A program made the position numbers and the translations under genes. Positions 45,208-53,831 of a DNA stretch of 64,000 nucleotides are shown here, one piece after another. The stretch's first letter is position 1. Every line of letters starts with the position of its first letter. The notes beneath the pieces were generated by a model. The model did no database searches and was not told the DNA's origin. It saw nothing but the letters and a program-made list of their open reading frames with translations. The stretch comes from Kaistella flava (ex Peng et al. 2021) (GTDB lineage: Bacteria > Bacteroidota > Bacteroidia > Flavobacteriales > Weeksellaceae). The stretch is taken from contig NZ_CP040442.1 in NCBI RefSeq assembly GCF_015191005.1, positions 3,652,700 to 3,716,699 of the forward strand, read 5' to 3'.

Positions 45208-45780
45208 ATGAAAATCAGTCCATCTACCAAAGGTTTAATTATATCAGTTATTACTGTATTGTGCGCCTTTGGGATTTATAATTTCTTTTTAGCCAAAAAA
45301 AATTATTACCTTGTAGATAATCCTACCGACCAAACCTATTATTTTAACATTAATAATGAAGGCGAGAAAATTATTTCCGCAGGTCAGAAAGTACATGTTG
45401 ATTTAAAAAAAGGTAAAAATGATATTAAAGTTTTTGACGGTCAGAAGAAGATGTTATATGATTCAGGTTTTGTAGTGAATAAAAACCGTGGCCTGTTAAA
45501 TATCGCTCATCAGGATTATTACGTTAATGAACAGTTTTACGGTTACGGATTGAATAAAGATTCTTTGATTGCAGTAAGAAAACAGACTGACATAGATGGA
45601 AAATTATATCTGAACAGTCCGGTGCGTTTTAATAAATTATATACCGATGCTTTTTATTATAACATCGATGAAGATTACGATGGAGTTGTAAAAAATATCC
45701 AGAAAGTAGAATCCAGAACAAAGATTTTCCGAAAACAAGATTTTTTGAATTATTATAAAGAATATTATCAATTTAAATAA
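45208..45780 (+). CDS. Conserved-looking protein with one N-terminal membrane helix
   Basis: 190 residues, family not recognised. There is a membrane helix at about 8-29 (LIISVITVLCAFGIYNFFL) and then a mostly beta-type, presumably periplasmic, domain with many Tyr/Asn/Lys (YYLVDNPTDQTYYFNINNEG, GYGLNKDSLIAVRK). The small DxxxDVKKGKNDIKVF strand region looks like an immunoglobulin-like fold, but this is a guess. Six bases separate it from ubiE. Confidence 0.65.
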   Translation: MKISPSTKGLIISVITVLCAFGIYNFFLAKKNYYLVDNPTDQTYYFNINNEGEKIISAGQKVHVDLKKGKNDIKVFDGQKKMLYDSGFVVNKNRGLLNIAHQDYYVNEQFYGYGLNKDSLIAVRKQTDIDGKLYLNSPVRFNKLYTDAFYYNIDEDYDGVVKNIQKVESRTKIFRKQDFLNYYKEYYQFK

Positions 45781-45786
45781 GATATT

Positions 45787-46506
45787 TTGAACCAAGTTAC
45801 CCCCTACAATACCGAAGCCGGAAAGAAAAAAGAAGTCGAAGATATGTTCGACAATATTGCCCCGAAATATGATTTGTTGAATCATGTACTCTCTATGAAA
45901 ATTGATGTTTTGTGGAGAAATACTTTGGTTAAATGGATGAATGCTGATCAGCCGAAAGAAGTTTTGGATGTTGCCACCGGAACTGGAGATTTAGCAATCG
46001 CTGTACAAAAAGGTACTGGCGCAAAAATGATCGGTTTAGATTTATCTCAACAAATGCTGAATGTTGGTATTGAAAAAATCAAGAAAATTAATTTGACCAA
46101 CCAAATCGAAATGATCAAAGGAGATGCAGAAAATCTTCCTTTTGAAAGCAATAAATTCGATGCGGTTTCCGTTGCTTTTGGAGTGCGTAATTTCGAGAAC
46201 TTAGAAAAAGGTTTGTCAGAATTGAAAAGGGTAGTGAAGGAAGATAAAAGCGTTTATATTTTAGAGTTTTCTAAGGTTGAAGGGTTTTTAGCTCCATTTT
46301 ATATGTTTTATTTTAAAAATATTTTGCCACAAATTGGTAAATTGGTTTCAAAAGATAATCGTGCATATACCTATTTGCCAGATTCTGTAAATGCTTTTCC
46401 ATTCGGAGAAAAAATGAAAACTATTCTTTTAGATGTTGGATTTAAAAAAGTAGAATACAAAAAACTAAGTTTAGGAATCGCAACTATTTACAAGGCAACT
46501 AAATAA
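45787..46506 (+). CDS. ubiE: Demethylmenaquinone methyltransferase (TTG start)
   Basis: 239 residues. It methylates demethylmenaquinone to menaquinone using S-adenosylmethionine, the last step of menaquinone synthesis. Signature pieces are MFDNIAPKYDLLNHVLS, the SAM motif VLDVATGTGDLAI, and VSVAFGVRNFENLEKGL. The start must be TTG at 45787: an in-frame TAA lies at 45778, and the next ATG would cut into the conserved N-terminal region. porT follows after 4 bp. Confidence 0.95.
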   Translation: MNQVTPYNTEAGKKKEVEDMFDNIAPKYDLLNHVLSMKIDVLWRNTLVKWMNADQPKEVLDVATGTGDLAIAVQKGTGAKMIGLDLSQQMLNVGIEKIKKINLTNQIEMIKGDAENLPFESNKFDAVSVAFGVRNFENLEKGLSELKRVVKEDKSVYILEFSKVEGFLAPFYMFYFKNILPQIGKLVSKDNRAYTYLPDSVNAFPFGEKMKTILLDVGFKKVEYKKLSLGIATIYKATK

Positions 46507-46510
46507 TAAT

Positions 46511-47296
46511 ATGTTGAAAAACTTTTTTAAAACGGGCATCGTTGCTGCGCTATGTTTCGCGACATTTAGCAATGCACAATTGTTCAGAACCAAAGACAGG
46601 ATGGATAATCTGGAAGGATTTGATGAGCAACAATTCAGTTATGGGTTTTTTCTTGCTGCCAATAATTTCGATTATAAATTGGTTCTTCACCCAAAGTTCG
46701 GAATGGATGGTCAGAAAAGTTTGGTTCAAACGAAATCAGCCTACAGTTTCGGCGCTGGTCTTATCGGGAAATTAAGATTAAATGATTATTTTGATTTAAG
46801 AGTAGAACCGGGATTGCAATTTGTAGAACGTGAAATCTATTTCGATACCCAGTCGAACGATCAGTTCGCAGCAGGAACTCCCGCAAACCAACCTTTTACT
46901 CCGAGAGTTTTAACAGAAGCAGATAAATTACGAACGGTAAAATCTACTTATGTAGATATTCCTGTATTAATTGAAGTACATGGTGACCGTTGGTATAACT
47001 CCAGACCGTACGCTGCAGCAGGAGTAAACTGGATGATGAATTTACAATCCAACAGTAAATCTGAAGATGATAATCAACAAGGCATTTTTCGCACCACTGC
47101 GAGTAACTTTGCTTGGTCAGCAGAAATCGGGATGCAGTTTTATTTCAGCAGATTTAAATTGACTCCGGGCTTCAGAGGAACTTTTATGATCAATAATGAA
47201 TCGGTTGCTGATAATGCAGAAACACCGCCATATTGGACGTCTGCAATTTCAAATGCAAAAAGTAGAGCATTCATGTTTGTACTGAAATTTGAGTAA
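46511..47296 (+). CDS. porT: PorT-family type IX secretion protein
   Basis: 261 residues with a signal peptide (ending CFATFSNAQLF). The mature part is a beta-barrel-like outer-membrane protein: alternating patterns such as YSFGAGLIGKLRLNDYFDLR and LRVEPGLQFVEREIYF, with a C-terminal aromatic strand (SRAFMFVLKFE). The family (PorT/SprT) is needed for type IX secretion and gliding in Bacteroidota. Its position directly after ubiE is a common arrangement in the phylum and supports the call. Confidence 0.85.
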   Translation: MLKNFFKTGIVAALCFATFSNAQLFRTKDRMDNLEGFDEQQFSYGFFLAANNFDYKLVLHPKFGMDGQKSLVQTKSAYSFGAGLIGKLRLNDYFDLRVEPGLQFVEREIYFDTQSNDQFAAGTPANQPFTPRVLTEADKLRTVKSTYVDIPVLIEVHGDRWYNSRPYAAAGVNWMMNLQSNSKSEDDNQQGIFRTTASNFAWSAEIGMQFYFSRFKLTPGFRGTFMINNESVADNAETPPYWTSAISNAKSRAFMFVLKFE

Positions 47297-47318
47297 AAAT
47301 AATACTGTTTTTTAATAC

Positions 47319-47350
47319 AAAAGAGAAGGTTCCAGGGCTTTCTCTTTTTT
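47319..47350 (+). terminator. Hairpin terminator after porT
   Basis: A 9-bp stem AAAAGAGAA/TTCTCTTTT (47319-47327 with 47340-47348) followed by T residues, between porT and the coiled-coil gene at 47447. Confidence 0.75.
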
Positions 47351-47408
47351 TATTTTGTAATTTCTAAAATTAGTCTTCAATAAGTTATACTTTCAAATTA
47401 ATTTTTTA

Positions 47409-47416
47409 TATTTTTG
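47409..47416 (+). promoter_or_regulatory. -7 box TATTTTTG for the coiled-coil/zapA genes
   Basis: TATTTTTGC 30 bp before ATG 47447. No good -33 element is seen. The leader would be about 25 nt. Confidence 0.5.
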
Positions 47417-47446
47417 CTACAGAGTTAGAATAAATTAACCTGGGAA

Positions 47447-47749
47447 ATGCTCAAAGATTTAGAAAATAATTTTTCGATTTTAGAAAAGAAGATTTTAGCG
47501 GTAAGTAAGAACTACGAGAATCTTAACGAAAAGTTTTTAGAATTAAATCAGGAGCATGATGAGTTGAAGATGAAATACGAAGAGGAGAGAAAGAGAAATC
47601 AGGTTTTAGCAGAAGAACAAAAAGATATAAAACTTTATTCAGCAATATCAGGAAATCCAGACCACAACCGATTGATGAAAAATCATATAAATCGGTTAAT
47701 CAAAGAGGTAGATTATTGTATTGCGGAACTTCAAAATAGTGGATTGTAA
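47447..47749 (+). CDS. Coiled-coil protein next to ZapA
   Basis: 100 residues, mostly one heptad-patterned helix (ILEKKILAVSKNYENLNEKF, LNQEHDELKMKYEEERKRNQ), with a short second helical part (HNRLMKNHINRLIKEVDYCI). It overlaps the zapA start by one base (TAATG at 47747-47751). In proteobacteria ZapB and ZauP are small coiled-coil partners of ZapA at the division ring. This protein may have the same job, although no sequence homology can be claimed. Confidence 0.75.
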   Translation: MLKDLENNFSILEKKILAVSKNYENLNEKFLELNQEHDELKMKYEEERKRNQVLAEEQKDIKLYSAISGNPDHNRLMKNHINRLIKEVDYCIAELQNSGL

Positions 47750-48036
47750 TGGATGTAAGAAGAATAACCATCACGATTGCCGGAAGGAGTTATCCGTTGA
47801 ATGTGCCCTCCGCAGAGGAAGAAACTTTGCGAAAAGTGGGGAAACAGATTGAAGCGATGATTAAAGATTTTGAACAGAATTTTGACGTTAGAGATAAACA
47901 AGATGCTTTGGCAATGTGTTGCTTAAAATTAGGAACCAACGCTGAAGTCGCACAAATCAATAACGATAAAAATATAAAAGATTCCACGGAGCGATTGAAA
48001 AATATCAATCAATTTCTGGAAGAGTTGGAAAAGTAG
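47749..48036 (+). CDS. zapA: Cell division protein ZapA
   Basis: 95 residues. ZapA cross-links FtsZ filaments. The N-terminal domain has RRITITIAGRSYPLNVPSAEEE, then a coiled-coil helix (LRKVGKQIEAMIKDFEQNF, later NDKNIKDSTERLKNINQFLEELE). It is translationally linked to the coiled-coil gene before it, and 6S RNA follows, an order also seen around zapA in other bacteria. Confidence 0.9.
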   Translation: MDVRRITITIAGRSYPLNVPSAEEETLRKVGKQIEAMIKDFEQNFDVRDKQDALAMCCLKLGTNAEVAQINNDKNIKDSTERLKNINQFLEELEK

Positions 48037-48057
48037 ATTTTTCTTTTCCAATCAACG

Positions 48058-48230
48058 ACTGCCTACAATAGTTCTAACACATTACAGGTAAACTCAACGC
48101 AAAACTATTACCGAACGAAAGTTTATTTAATGGCGTGCCGACTTGCTCGGATTACAGAAAATAGAAAACAGTTCAAATCGTGTTGATTAGGAGTTTACTC
48201 TAAATCCGTGAATTATTGTAGGCTTTTTTT
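48058..48230 (+). ncRNA. ssrS: 6S RNA (6S-Flavo type)
   Basis: A non-coding stretch of about 170 nt with 6S architecture. The closing stem is GCCTACAATA (48061-48070) with TATTGTAGGC (48214-48223), directly followed by a T tract. An open bubble comes next (about 48071-48087 opposite 48199-48213). The second stem is GTAAACTC (48088-48095) with GAGTTTAC (48191-48198). An apical hairpin CCGA/TCGG lies at 48138-48150. 6S RNA binds the housekeeping RNA polymerase by mimicking an open promoter in the bubble. The place between zapA and rny also matches. Ends are estimated to within a few bases. Confidence 0.85.
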
Positions 48231-48325
48231 TAATCAATAATCAACGTTAAAGCATTTTAAAACAAAGGAATTTTAAATGATAACAGATTGATTTTTAACA
48301 TACTTAATATTAAAACTAAACATAT

Positions 48326-49900
48326 ATGACAACAACTATCGCTATAATTATCGGTATTGTTTGCTTAGGTATAGGAGCTGTAATTGGAATGGTTTTTTCC
48401 AAAAGCGGTCTTAACGCAAAAGCAAAATTCATCGTAGAAGATGCAAAGAAAAATGCCGAGAATCTTATAGAAAAAGCCACCGTACAGGCGGAATCAATTA
48501 AGAAAGAAAAGCATTTTCAGGCCAAGGAAAAATTCATGGAACTGAAATCGCAACATGACGCAGACATTCAATCCAGAGAAAGAAAAATGCAGGATTCTGA
48601 AAAGAGAATCAAAGACAAAGAACAAAAGCTTAATGACGAATTGAGCAAAACAGGAAAATTAGAAAAAGACCTTGACCGTCAAATTGCAGATTACAGTAAA
48701 AAACATGAAATTCTTGAAAGAAAACAACAGGAATTAGATACGGTAACAGCTCAAAAAGTAGAAATTTTAGAAAGAATTGCAGGTTATTCAGCAGAAGACG
48801 CGAAGAACGAATTGGTAGAAGCTTTAAAAGCAGAAGCTAAAACGAGAGCTCAAGCTCATGTGCAAAACATTATGGCTGAAGCGCAATTGAATGCTAAACA
48901 GGAGGCTAAGAAAATTGTTATTCAAACGATTCAGAGAATTGGTACAGAACAGGCGATTGAAAATTCGGTGTCTGTGTTCAATATCGAATCTGATGAAGTT
49001 AAAGGTAGAATTATTGGTAGAGAAGGTCGTAATATCCGTGCTTTAGAAGCTGCTACAGGTGTTGAAATCATCGTCGATGATACTCCGGAAGCAATTTTAC
49101 TTTCGTGCTTTGATCCGGTTAGAAGAGAGATTGCAAGGCTTTCACTTCACCGTTTGGTAACTGACGGTAGAATTCACCCAGCGAGAATCGAAGAAGTGGT
49201 CGATAAAACCAAGAAAATGATTGAAGAAGAAATCATCGAAGTTGGTAAAAGAACGGTTATCGATCTAGGAGTTCACGGACTTCACCCAGAATTAGTAAAA
49301 ATCGTGGGAAGAATGAAATTCCGTTCTTCTTATGGACAGAACTTATTGCAACACTCGAGAGAGGTTGCCAACATCGCAGGAACAATGGCTGCAGAATTAG
49401 GACTCAACGTTAAGTTGGCGAAAAGAGCAGGCTTACTTCACGATATCGGTAAAGTTCCAGAACAGGAATCTGAATTACCACACGCGCTTTTAGGAATGCA
49501 GTGGGCGGAGAAATACGGTGAAAATCCTGAGGTTGTAAATGCAATTGGAGCTCATCATGACGAAGTAGAAATGACGACTTTATTATCACCAATCATTCAG
49601 GTTGCCGATGCGATTTCTGGAGCAAGACCAGGCGCAAGAAGACAAGTGTTAGAATCGTATATCCAAAGATTGAAAGACCTAGAAGCTGCTGCTTTAAGTT
49701 TTGATGGTGTTTCCAGCGCTTATGCAATCCAGGCAGGTAGAGAACTTAGAGTAATGGTAGAAAGTGGAAAAGTGAGCGATGATCAATCTGCACAACTTTC
49801 TTACGACATCTCTGAGAAGATTCAAACAGAGTTAACGTATCCAGGACAAGTTCGGGTAACGGTAATTCGCGAGACAAGATCTGTGAATATTGCGAGATAA
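48326..49900 (+). CDS. rny: Ribonuclease Y
   Basis: 524 residues. A membrane-anchored endoribonuclease that starts mRNA decay. Order: an N-terminal membrane helix ([21 protein letters not shown]), a long coiled coil (about 30-200, rich in K/E/Q), a KH domain ([20 protein letters not shown]), and an HD domain with the metal-binding [13 protein letters not shown] and the nearby GAHHDEVEM. Full length. A terminator follows at 49921. Confidence 0.96.
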   Translation: MTTTIAIIIGIVCLGIGAVIGMVFSKSGLNAKAKFIVEDAKKNAENLIEKATVQAESIKKEKHFQAKEKFMELKSQHDADIQSRERKMQDSEKRIKDKEQKLNDELSKTGKLEKDLDRQIADYSKKHEILERKQQELDTVTAQKVEILERIAGYSAEDAKNELVEALKAEAKTRAQAHVQNIMAEAQLNAKQEAKKIVIQTIQRIGTEQAIENSVSVFNIESDEVKGRIIGREGRNIRALEAATGVEIIVDDTPEAILLSCFDPVRREIARLSLHRLVTDGRIHPARIEEVVDKTKKMIEEEIIEVGKRTVIDLGVHGLHPELVKIVGRMKFRSSYGQNLLQHSREVANIAGTMAAELGLNVKLAKRAGLLHDIGKVPEQESELPHALLGMQWAEKYGENPEVVNAIGAHHDEVEMTTLLSPIIQVADAISGARPGARRQVLESYIQRLKDLEAAALSFDGVSSAYAIQAGRELRVMVESGKVSDDQSAQLSYDISEKIQTELTYPGQVRVTVIRETRSVNIAR

Positions 49901-49920
49901 ATATTTCGTATTAATTATAC

Positions 49921-49952
49921 AAAACTCCTTTCAGTAATGAAAGGAGTTTTTA
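49921..49952 (+). terminator. Rho-independent terminator after rny
   Basis: At least 11 bp of perfect stem, AAAACTCCTTT/AAAGGAGTTTT (49921-49931 with 49940-49950), extended by two further pairs toward the loop, then T residues. Confidence 0.88.
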
Positions 49953-50021
49953 TTTATATCGTTATTTTGTAATCAATTTATACAAGTTATAAGTATTAAT
50001 GAGTCTGATTTTGGAAAAATG

Positions 50022-50073
50022 ATGCCACGAATGCACGAATGTTTGATTTTGAATATTCGTGCATTCGTGGCAT
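50022..50073. repeat. Inverted repeat with 19-bp perfect arms (CACRAA family)
   Basis: ATGCCACGAATGCACGAAT at 50022-50040 and its exact reverse complement at 50055-50073, with a 14-nt loop. Each arm holds two CACGAA units 8 bp apart and fits the core CCACRAAKKCACRAA shared with 19538-19554. It lies in the gap between rny and the convergent PepSY-like gene, after the rny terminator, and has no T tract of its own. Confidence 0.85.
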
Positions 50074-50170
50074 AAAGTACAATAAATCTTCAATCAAAAT
50101 TGAAAGTTTTTGGTAAGGTTATTTTTAGACTGCTTTATAAATATAATTGGTATTATTTGTTACTTTTCCA

Positions 50171-50683
50171 TTAGTCAATTCTTAAAAAAGTCCCATTCAT
50201 ATCAAAGTCTAAATCAATGCCATTTAGAAGATCAGCTTTGATCATGTTTTTATCAGATTTTCGCTCCAAGCTTTTGATTTTTATGTCTTTGTAATTTTTA
50301 TTTACGTACGCTTTTATATTGGCAGGAACCAGAACGTCGGGAACTCCATTATAATCTTTAATATCTTTCCAGTTCTCGCTGTTGTCAAATTCCACTTCAA
50401 CACCATTATTTAATTTAACCTCGTATTCTTTCCCCCTAGTATTTGTTTTTACTTTATATTTTGAAATTGGAATACCTGCATAATGTTCAGTTAAAAAATT
50501 TTTTACTTTTTGTGGAAGATCTTGCTCAGCGTTAGACGCCTCTGAATTAGACTTTATCACTTCTGTTTTTGAAGTTTTGGTAGTGTTATCAGTAGGATTT
50601 TGTACAACTACTTTCTTTTCACATGATGAAAAAACAAAGGTGCTCATCAATATTGACAGTGTTGCTAATTTTAGATTTTTCAT
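50171..50683 (-). CDS. PepSY-like lipoprotein
   Basis: 170 residues with a lipoprotein signal (STFVFSSCEKK, lipobox Cys21), a Thr/Ser/Asn-rich linker (about 30-55), and two PepSY-like repeats: LPQKVKNFLTEHYAGIPISKY followed by GVEVEFDNSENWKDI, and VPANIKAYVNKNYKDIKIKSL followed by GIDLDFDMNGTFL. This is the classic PF11396-type layout. Periplasmic side, function unknown. It is the third protein of this kind in the window. Confidence 0.82.
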   Translation of the reverse strand: MKNLKLATLSILMSTFVFSSCEKKVVVQNPTDNTTKTSKTEVIKSNSEASNAEQDLPQKVKNFLTEHYAGIPISKYKVKTNTRGKEYEVKLNNGVEVEFDNSENWKDIKDYNGVPDVLVPANIKAYVNKNYKDIKIKSLERKSDKNMIKADLLNGIDLDFDMNGTFLRID

Positions 50684-50806
50684 AATTGGGATGTTTTTTA
50701 AAAATGAGTTGAATGCTTATTTTTTAAGTATATAAATTGAACAAATTCAGTACCAATTCATTAATCATCTTCAGAACATTCTTTTATAGCGAAGTTTCAA
50801 TTTGAA

Positions 50807-51271
50807 TTACATAAACGGCTTCATTTCATCCTCAATCTTTTTCCGCAGATCCATCAATTTTATAGCATACTTTTCCATGTGTTTATCCTGCTCTGTTGTT
50901 GGAATAAACTTCGGAACTTCCACAGAATTTCCTTCATCATCAACGGCAACAAAAACAATTATACAGTGTGTTTTCTTTTCGAAATCTTTCCTTTTGATAT
51001 TTCGTGAGAAAACATTGATAGCGATATGCATGCTCGTTTTTCCAGTATAAATAACTTCCGCTTCCACTTTTACGATATGACCAATTTTAATCGGCGAATA
51101 AAAGCGAATTCCACCCACGTAAACGGTGACGCAATAACTGGAAGACCAAGAACTCGCACAAGCGTAACCTGCTTGATCAATCCATTTCATTACACTTCCG
51201 CCGTGAACATTGCCACCATAATTAACATCGCTAGGTTCCGATATAAACTGAAAAACTGTTTTATTTTGCAT
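50807..51271 (-). CDS. Hot-dog acyl-CoA thioesterase (YciA/ACOT type)
   Basis: 154 residues. The hot-dog motif NYGGNVHGGSVMKWIDQAGY contains the catalytic region, and VYVGGIRFYSPIKIGHIVKV and YTGKTSMHIAINVFS follow. It hydrolyses acyl-CoA thioesters. Length and motif agree with the hexameric YciA/BFIT group. The C-terminal 30 residues are charged and helical. Confidence 0.9.
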   Translation of the reverse strand: MQNKTVFQFISEPSDVNYGGNVHGGSVMKWIDQAGYACASSWSSSYCVTVYVGGIRFYSPIKIGHIVKVEAEVIYTGKTSMHIAINVFSRNIKRKDFEKKTHCIIVFVAVDDEGNSVEVPKFIPTTEQDKHMEKYAIKLMDLRKKIEDEMKPFM

Positions 51272-51340
51272 AAATTCTTATTAAAAATTAAAGGTATTCA
51301 TTAATTTTTAAAATCTTGAATTTATCCCTAAATTTGAAAC

Positions 51341-51694
51341 ATGCAAAAAGTATTTTATCTAAAAACCTGCGGAACCTGTACGAAGATTTTAAAAATGTTT
51401 AATCTTTCCGATTGGGAATTACGTGAACTCAAAAGTGCACCGATTACTGAAGAGGAATTAGCCCAAATGTATCAACTTACAAAATCTTACGAAGCGCTTT
51501 TCAGCCGAAGATCAACTCAAATAAAAGCCAGAAATATTGAGCTCAAATCTTTAGAAAAAAACGATTTTAAGGAATTAATATTAGATCATTATTCTTTTTT
51601 GAAACGACCAGTTTTCCTTACGGACAAAGAAATTTTTGTAGGAAATGATAAAAACAATATTGAAAATTTAGAACAGTTTTTTAGCGGGAAATGA
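51341..51694 (+). CDS. ArsC/Spx-family thioredoxin-fold protein
   Basis: 117 residues. It has a CGTC redox motif near the N-terminus (YLKTCGTCTKILK; Cys10 and Cys13), the ELKSAPITEEEL helix region and the family's later RPVFLTDKEIFVGND segment, where the cis-Pro region of ArsC-like proteins lies. It could be an arsenate reductase, but the CxxC form and the absence of other ars genes are more like Spx/YffB-type redox proteins; I do not choose. The next gene starts inside its stop codon (ATGA overlap). A TAnnTTTG match at 51329-51336 sits only 4 bp before the ATG. Confidence 0.82.
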   Translation: MQKVFYLKTCGTCTKILKMFNLSDWELRELKSAPITEEELAQMYQLTKSYEALFSRRSTQIKARNIELKSLEKNDFKELILDHYSFLKRPVFLTDKEIFVGNDKNNIENLEQFFSGK

Positions 51695-52029
51695 TAAGAT
51701 TATTATTCATCCTATTTTTATCTATAAACCTTTTAGCACAAACGGTTTATAAAACGCCGTCCGGTTCTAAATACCATCTATCAAGTTGCAGAATGGTGAA
51801 AAATGTTTCATCATCTTTACCAATAGATAAAGCAGTTCAATCTGGACTCACTTCCTGTAGTATTTGTAAACCACCTGTTAGACAAACTTTTGGAATAATT
51901 TCAATACCTAAGAAAACTCCGGGAGTTAATTCCCAGAATAGGTGTTATGCAACCACAAAATCAGGATCGCGCTGCAAAAGAAATACCCGTATTGGAAATA
52001 ATTTCTGTTTCCAGCATATTCCTAACTAA
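51691..52029 (+). CDS. Small secreted protein with two Cys-rich motifs (DUF5763-like)
   Basis: 112 residues with a signal peptide (MIRLLFILFLSINLLAQ). The first motif, YKTPSGSKYHLSSCRMV ... LTSCSICKPP, resembles the small metal-binding unit found after nucleases or in Ada-type domains. The second, RCYATTKSGSRCKRNTRIGN then NFCFQH, has the C-x7-C-x9-C-x2-H spacing of the DUF5763 family, a likely zinc site. It overlaps the ArsC-like gene by 4 bp, so the two are co-translated. Confidence 0.72.
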   Translation: MIRLLFILFLSINLLAQTVYKTPSGSKYHLSSCRMVKNVSSSLPIDKAVQSGLTSCSICKPPVRQTFGIISIPKKTPGVNSQNRCYATTKSGSRCKRNTRIGNNFCFQHIPN

Positions 52030-52191
52030 GTCAATTTTTTATTTTTCCAAAGGAATTAATGTTGAATATATGACTTAATGTCCATTAAACCAGCGGTATG
52101 TGAAATTTTGTCGCTTAAACTTAAAAGGCATTGTATTTGTAAACTTCTTGATATAATTAATCGAAAATGTTTAACCCAAAAATTAAATACA

Positions 52192-52620
52192 ATGAATAAT
52201 TTAAGCAAAAGAAACAGTTTTTTCGATGACTTTTTCACCAAAGATTTAATGGGATCTGACCGAAGACCATTTGCTGAAAACTCGTTAACTATTCCATCCG
52301 TCAACGTAAAAGAGGAGGAAAATCGTTTTGAAATACAAGTCGCTGCGCCAGGAATTAAAAAACAAGATTTTAAAATTAACTTGGATCGAAATGTATTGAG
52401 TATTTCAAGTGAAAATAAATCGGAAAATGAAGAAGTAGATAAGGATGGAAACTTCACCAAAAGAGAATTTAACTACAGTTCTTTCAGCCGTTCTTTCACC
52501 TTGCCAGAATTGGTCGAAACCGACAAAATAGAGGCAACTTACGAAGATGGAATCCTTAAAGTTTCAGTACCGAAAAAAGAAATCTATTCTCCGACACTGA
52601 AAACAATTGAGATCAAATAA
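52192..52620 (+). CDS. Small heat-shock protein (Hsp20/alpha-crystallin)
   Basis: 142 residues from the ATG at 52192. An ATP-independent holdase. The alpha-crystallin domain runs from about 40 to 130 with EIQVAAPGIKKQDFKINLDR, FNYSSFSRSFTLPELVETDK and the A-x-x-x-G-I-L-x-V motif seen as ATYEDGILKVSVPK, and the C-terminal I-x-I/V-type tail is absent or reduced to TLKTIEIK. A longer frame from 52078 reads through sequence unlike the family and is rejected. A strong bidirectional terminator follows. Confidence 0.92.
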   Translation: MNNLSKRNSFFDDFFTKDLMGSDRRPFAENSLTIPSVNVKEEENRFEIQVAAPGIKKQDFKINLDRNVLSISSENKSENEEVDKDGNFTKREFNYSSFSRSFTLPELVETDKIEATYEDGILKVSVPKKEIYSPTLKTIEIK

Positions 52621-52638
52621 CATACAATAACTCACGAA

Positions 52639-52666
52639 AAAAGCGACTGATTTTTCAGTCGCTTTT
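52639..52666. terminator. Bidirectional terminator between hsp20 and gcvT
   Basis: A perfect 12-bp stem AAAAGCGACTGA/TCAGTCGCTTTT (52639-52650 with 52655-52666) around a 4-nt loop, with A and T tracts on the flanks, so it can stop both convergent genes. Confidence 0.88.
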
Positions 52667-52690
52667 CTGTTTCCTATATTTTAAAATGTC

Positions 52691-53770
52691 TTACACAAAA
52701 GGAGTCTTCACCACTTTCGCCGGAACATTTTTATTTCTGATCTGAATAAAGATATCAGAACCGATTTTGTTGTGACCAGTCGCCACATAAGCCAATCCAA
52801 TTCCAATTCCTTTCATCGGACTCATCGTTCCAGAAGTCACTTTTCCGATTTCATTTCCTTCAGCATCAACCACCAAATAATCATGTCTTGGGATTGCTCT
52901 TTCCTGCATTTCAAAACCAACTAATTTCTTGGTAATACCTTCTTCTTTTTGTTTTGCAAAACGTTCTTTGTCCACAAAATCTTTATCAAATTTCGTGATC
53001 CAACCCAATCCTGCTTCAAGCGGAGAAGTCGTATCATCGATGTCATTTCCGTATAAACAGAAACCTTTTTCCAAACGTAAAGTATCTCTGGAAGCTAATC
53101 CACAAGGTTCGATTCCAAATTCTTCACCTGCTTCAATAATGGCGTCCCAAAGTTTTACAGCATCTTCATTCTTAAAATAAATTTCAAAACCGCCACTTCC
53201 TGTATAGCCAGTATTCGAAATAATCACGTCCGAAACTCCCGCAACCGTTCCCACTGAAAAGTGATAATACGGCATTTCAGAAAGATTAACGTCCGTTATT
53301 TTTTGCAAAGTTTCAGTCGCTTTCGGACCTTGAATTGCCAACAAAGACATTTCATCCGAAGCATTGGTTAATTTCGCTCCGAACTTTTCATTATGTTTAG
53401 AAATGTGCGCCCAGTCTTTCTCAATATTCGAAGCATTTACAACCACGAAATATTTTTCATCAGACATTTTATAAACAATCAAATCATCAACAATTCCACC
53501 GTTTCCATTTGGCAAACACGTGTATTGCGCTTTTCCATTTTCCAGCGTGTCCACATTATTGGTGCCAACGTACTGTAGTAAATCCTTTGCGGTAGGACCT
53601 TCTACGAAAAACTGACCCATGTGCGAAACATCAAAAACGCCCACTTTTTCACGAACCGTAAAATGTTCCTGCGTTACGCCAGCATATTGCACAGGCATTT
53701 CAAAACCTGCAAAAGGCACCATTTTCGCACCAAGCGACACATGTTTCTCAAATAAAGGAGTTCTTTTCAT
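52691..53770 (-). CDS. gcvT: Glycine cleavage system T protein (aminomethyltransferase)
   Basis: 359 residues. It transfers the methylene group from the lipoyl H-protein to tetrahydrofolate, releasing ammonia. Seen: FAGFEMPVQYAGVTQEHFTV, VFDVSHMGQFFVEGP, SNTGYTGSGGFEIYF and the folate-region CGLASRDTLRLEKGFCLYG with the catalytic-Asp segment. Typical length. gcvP and gcvH are not in the window. Confidence 0.95.
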   Translation of the reverse strand: MKRTPLFEKHVSLGAKMVPFAGFEMPVQYAGVTQEHFTVREKVGVFDVSHMGQFFVEGPTAKDLLQYVGTNNVDTLENGKAQYTCLPNGNGGIVDDLIVYKMSDEKYFVVVNASNIEKDWAHISKHNEKFGAKLTNASDEMSLLAIQGPKATETLQKITDVNLSEMPYYHFSVGTVAGVSDVIISNTGYTGSGGFEIYFKNEDAVKLWDAIIEAGEEFGIEPCGLASRDTLRLEKGFCLYGNDIDDTTSPLEAGLGWITKFDKDFVDKERFAKQKEEGITKKLVGFEMQERAIPRHDYLVVDAEGNEIGKVTSGTMSPMKGIGIGLAYVATGHNKIGSDIFIQIRNKNVPAKVVKTPFV

Positions 53771-53831
53771 ATTTTCTTTTTATTAATTTATTTTTTTAGG
53801 AGCAACCAGATTTTAGTTTCTTTGAAAACCC

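Noticed and set aside
52056..52460. 134-codon minus-strand frame over hsp20
   Set aside because: Hsp20 is unmistakable on the other strand; the opposite frame has no features.
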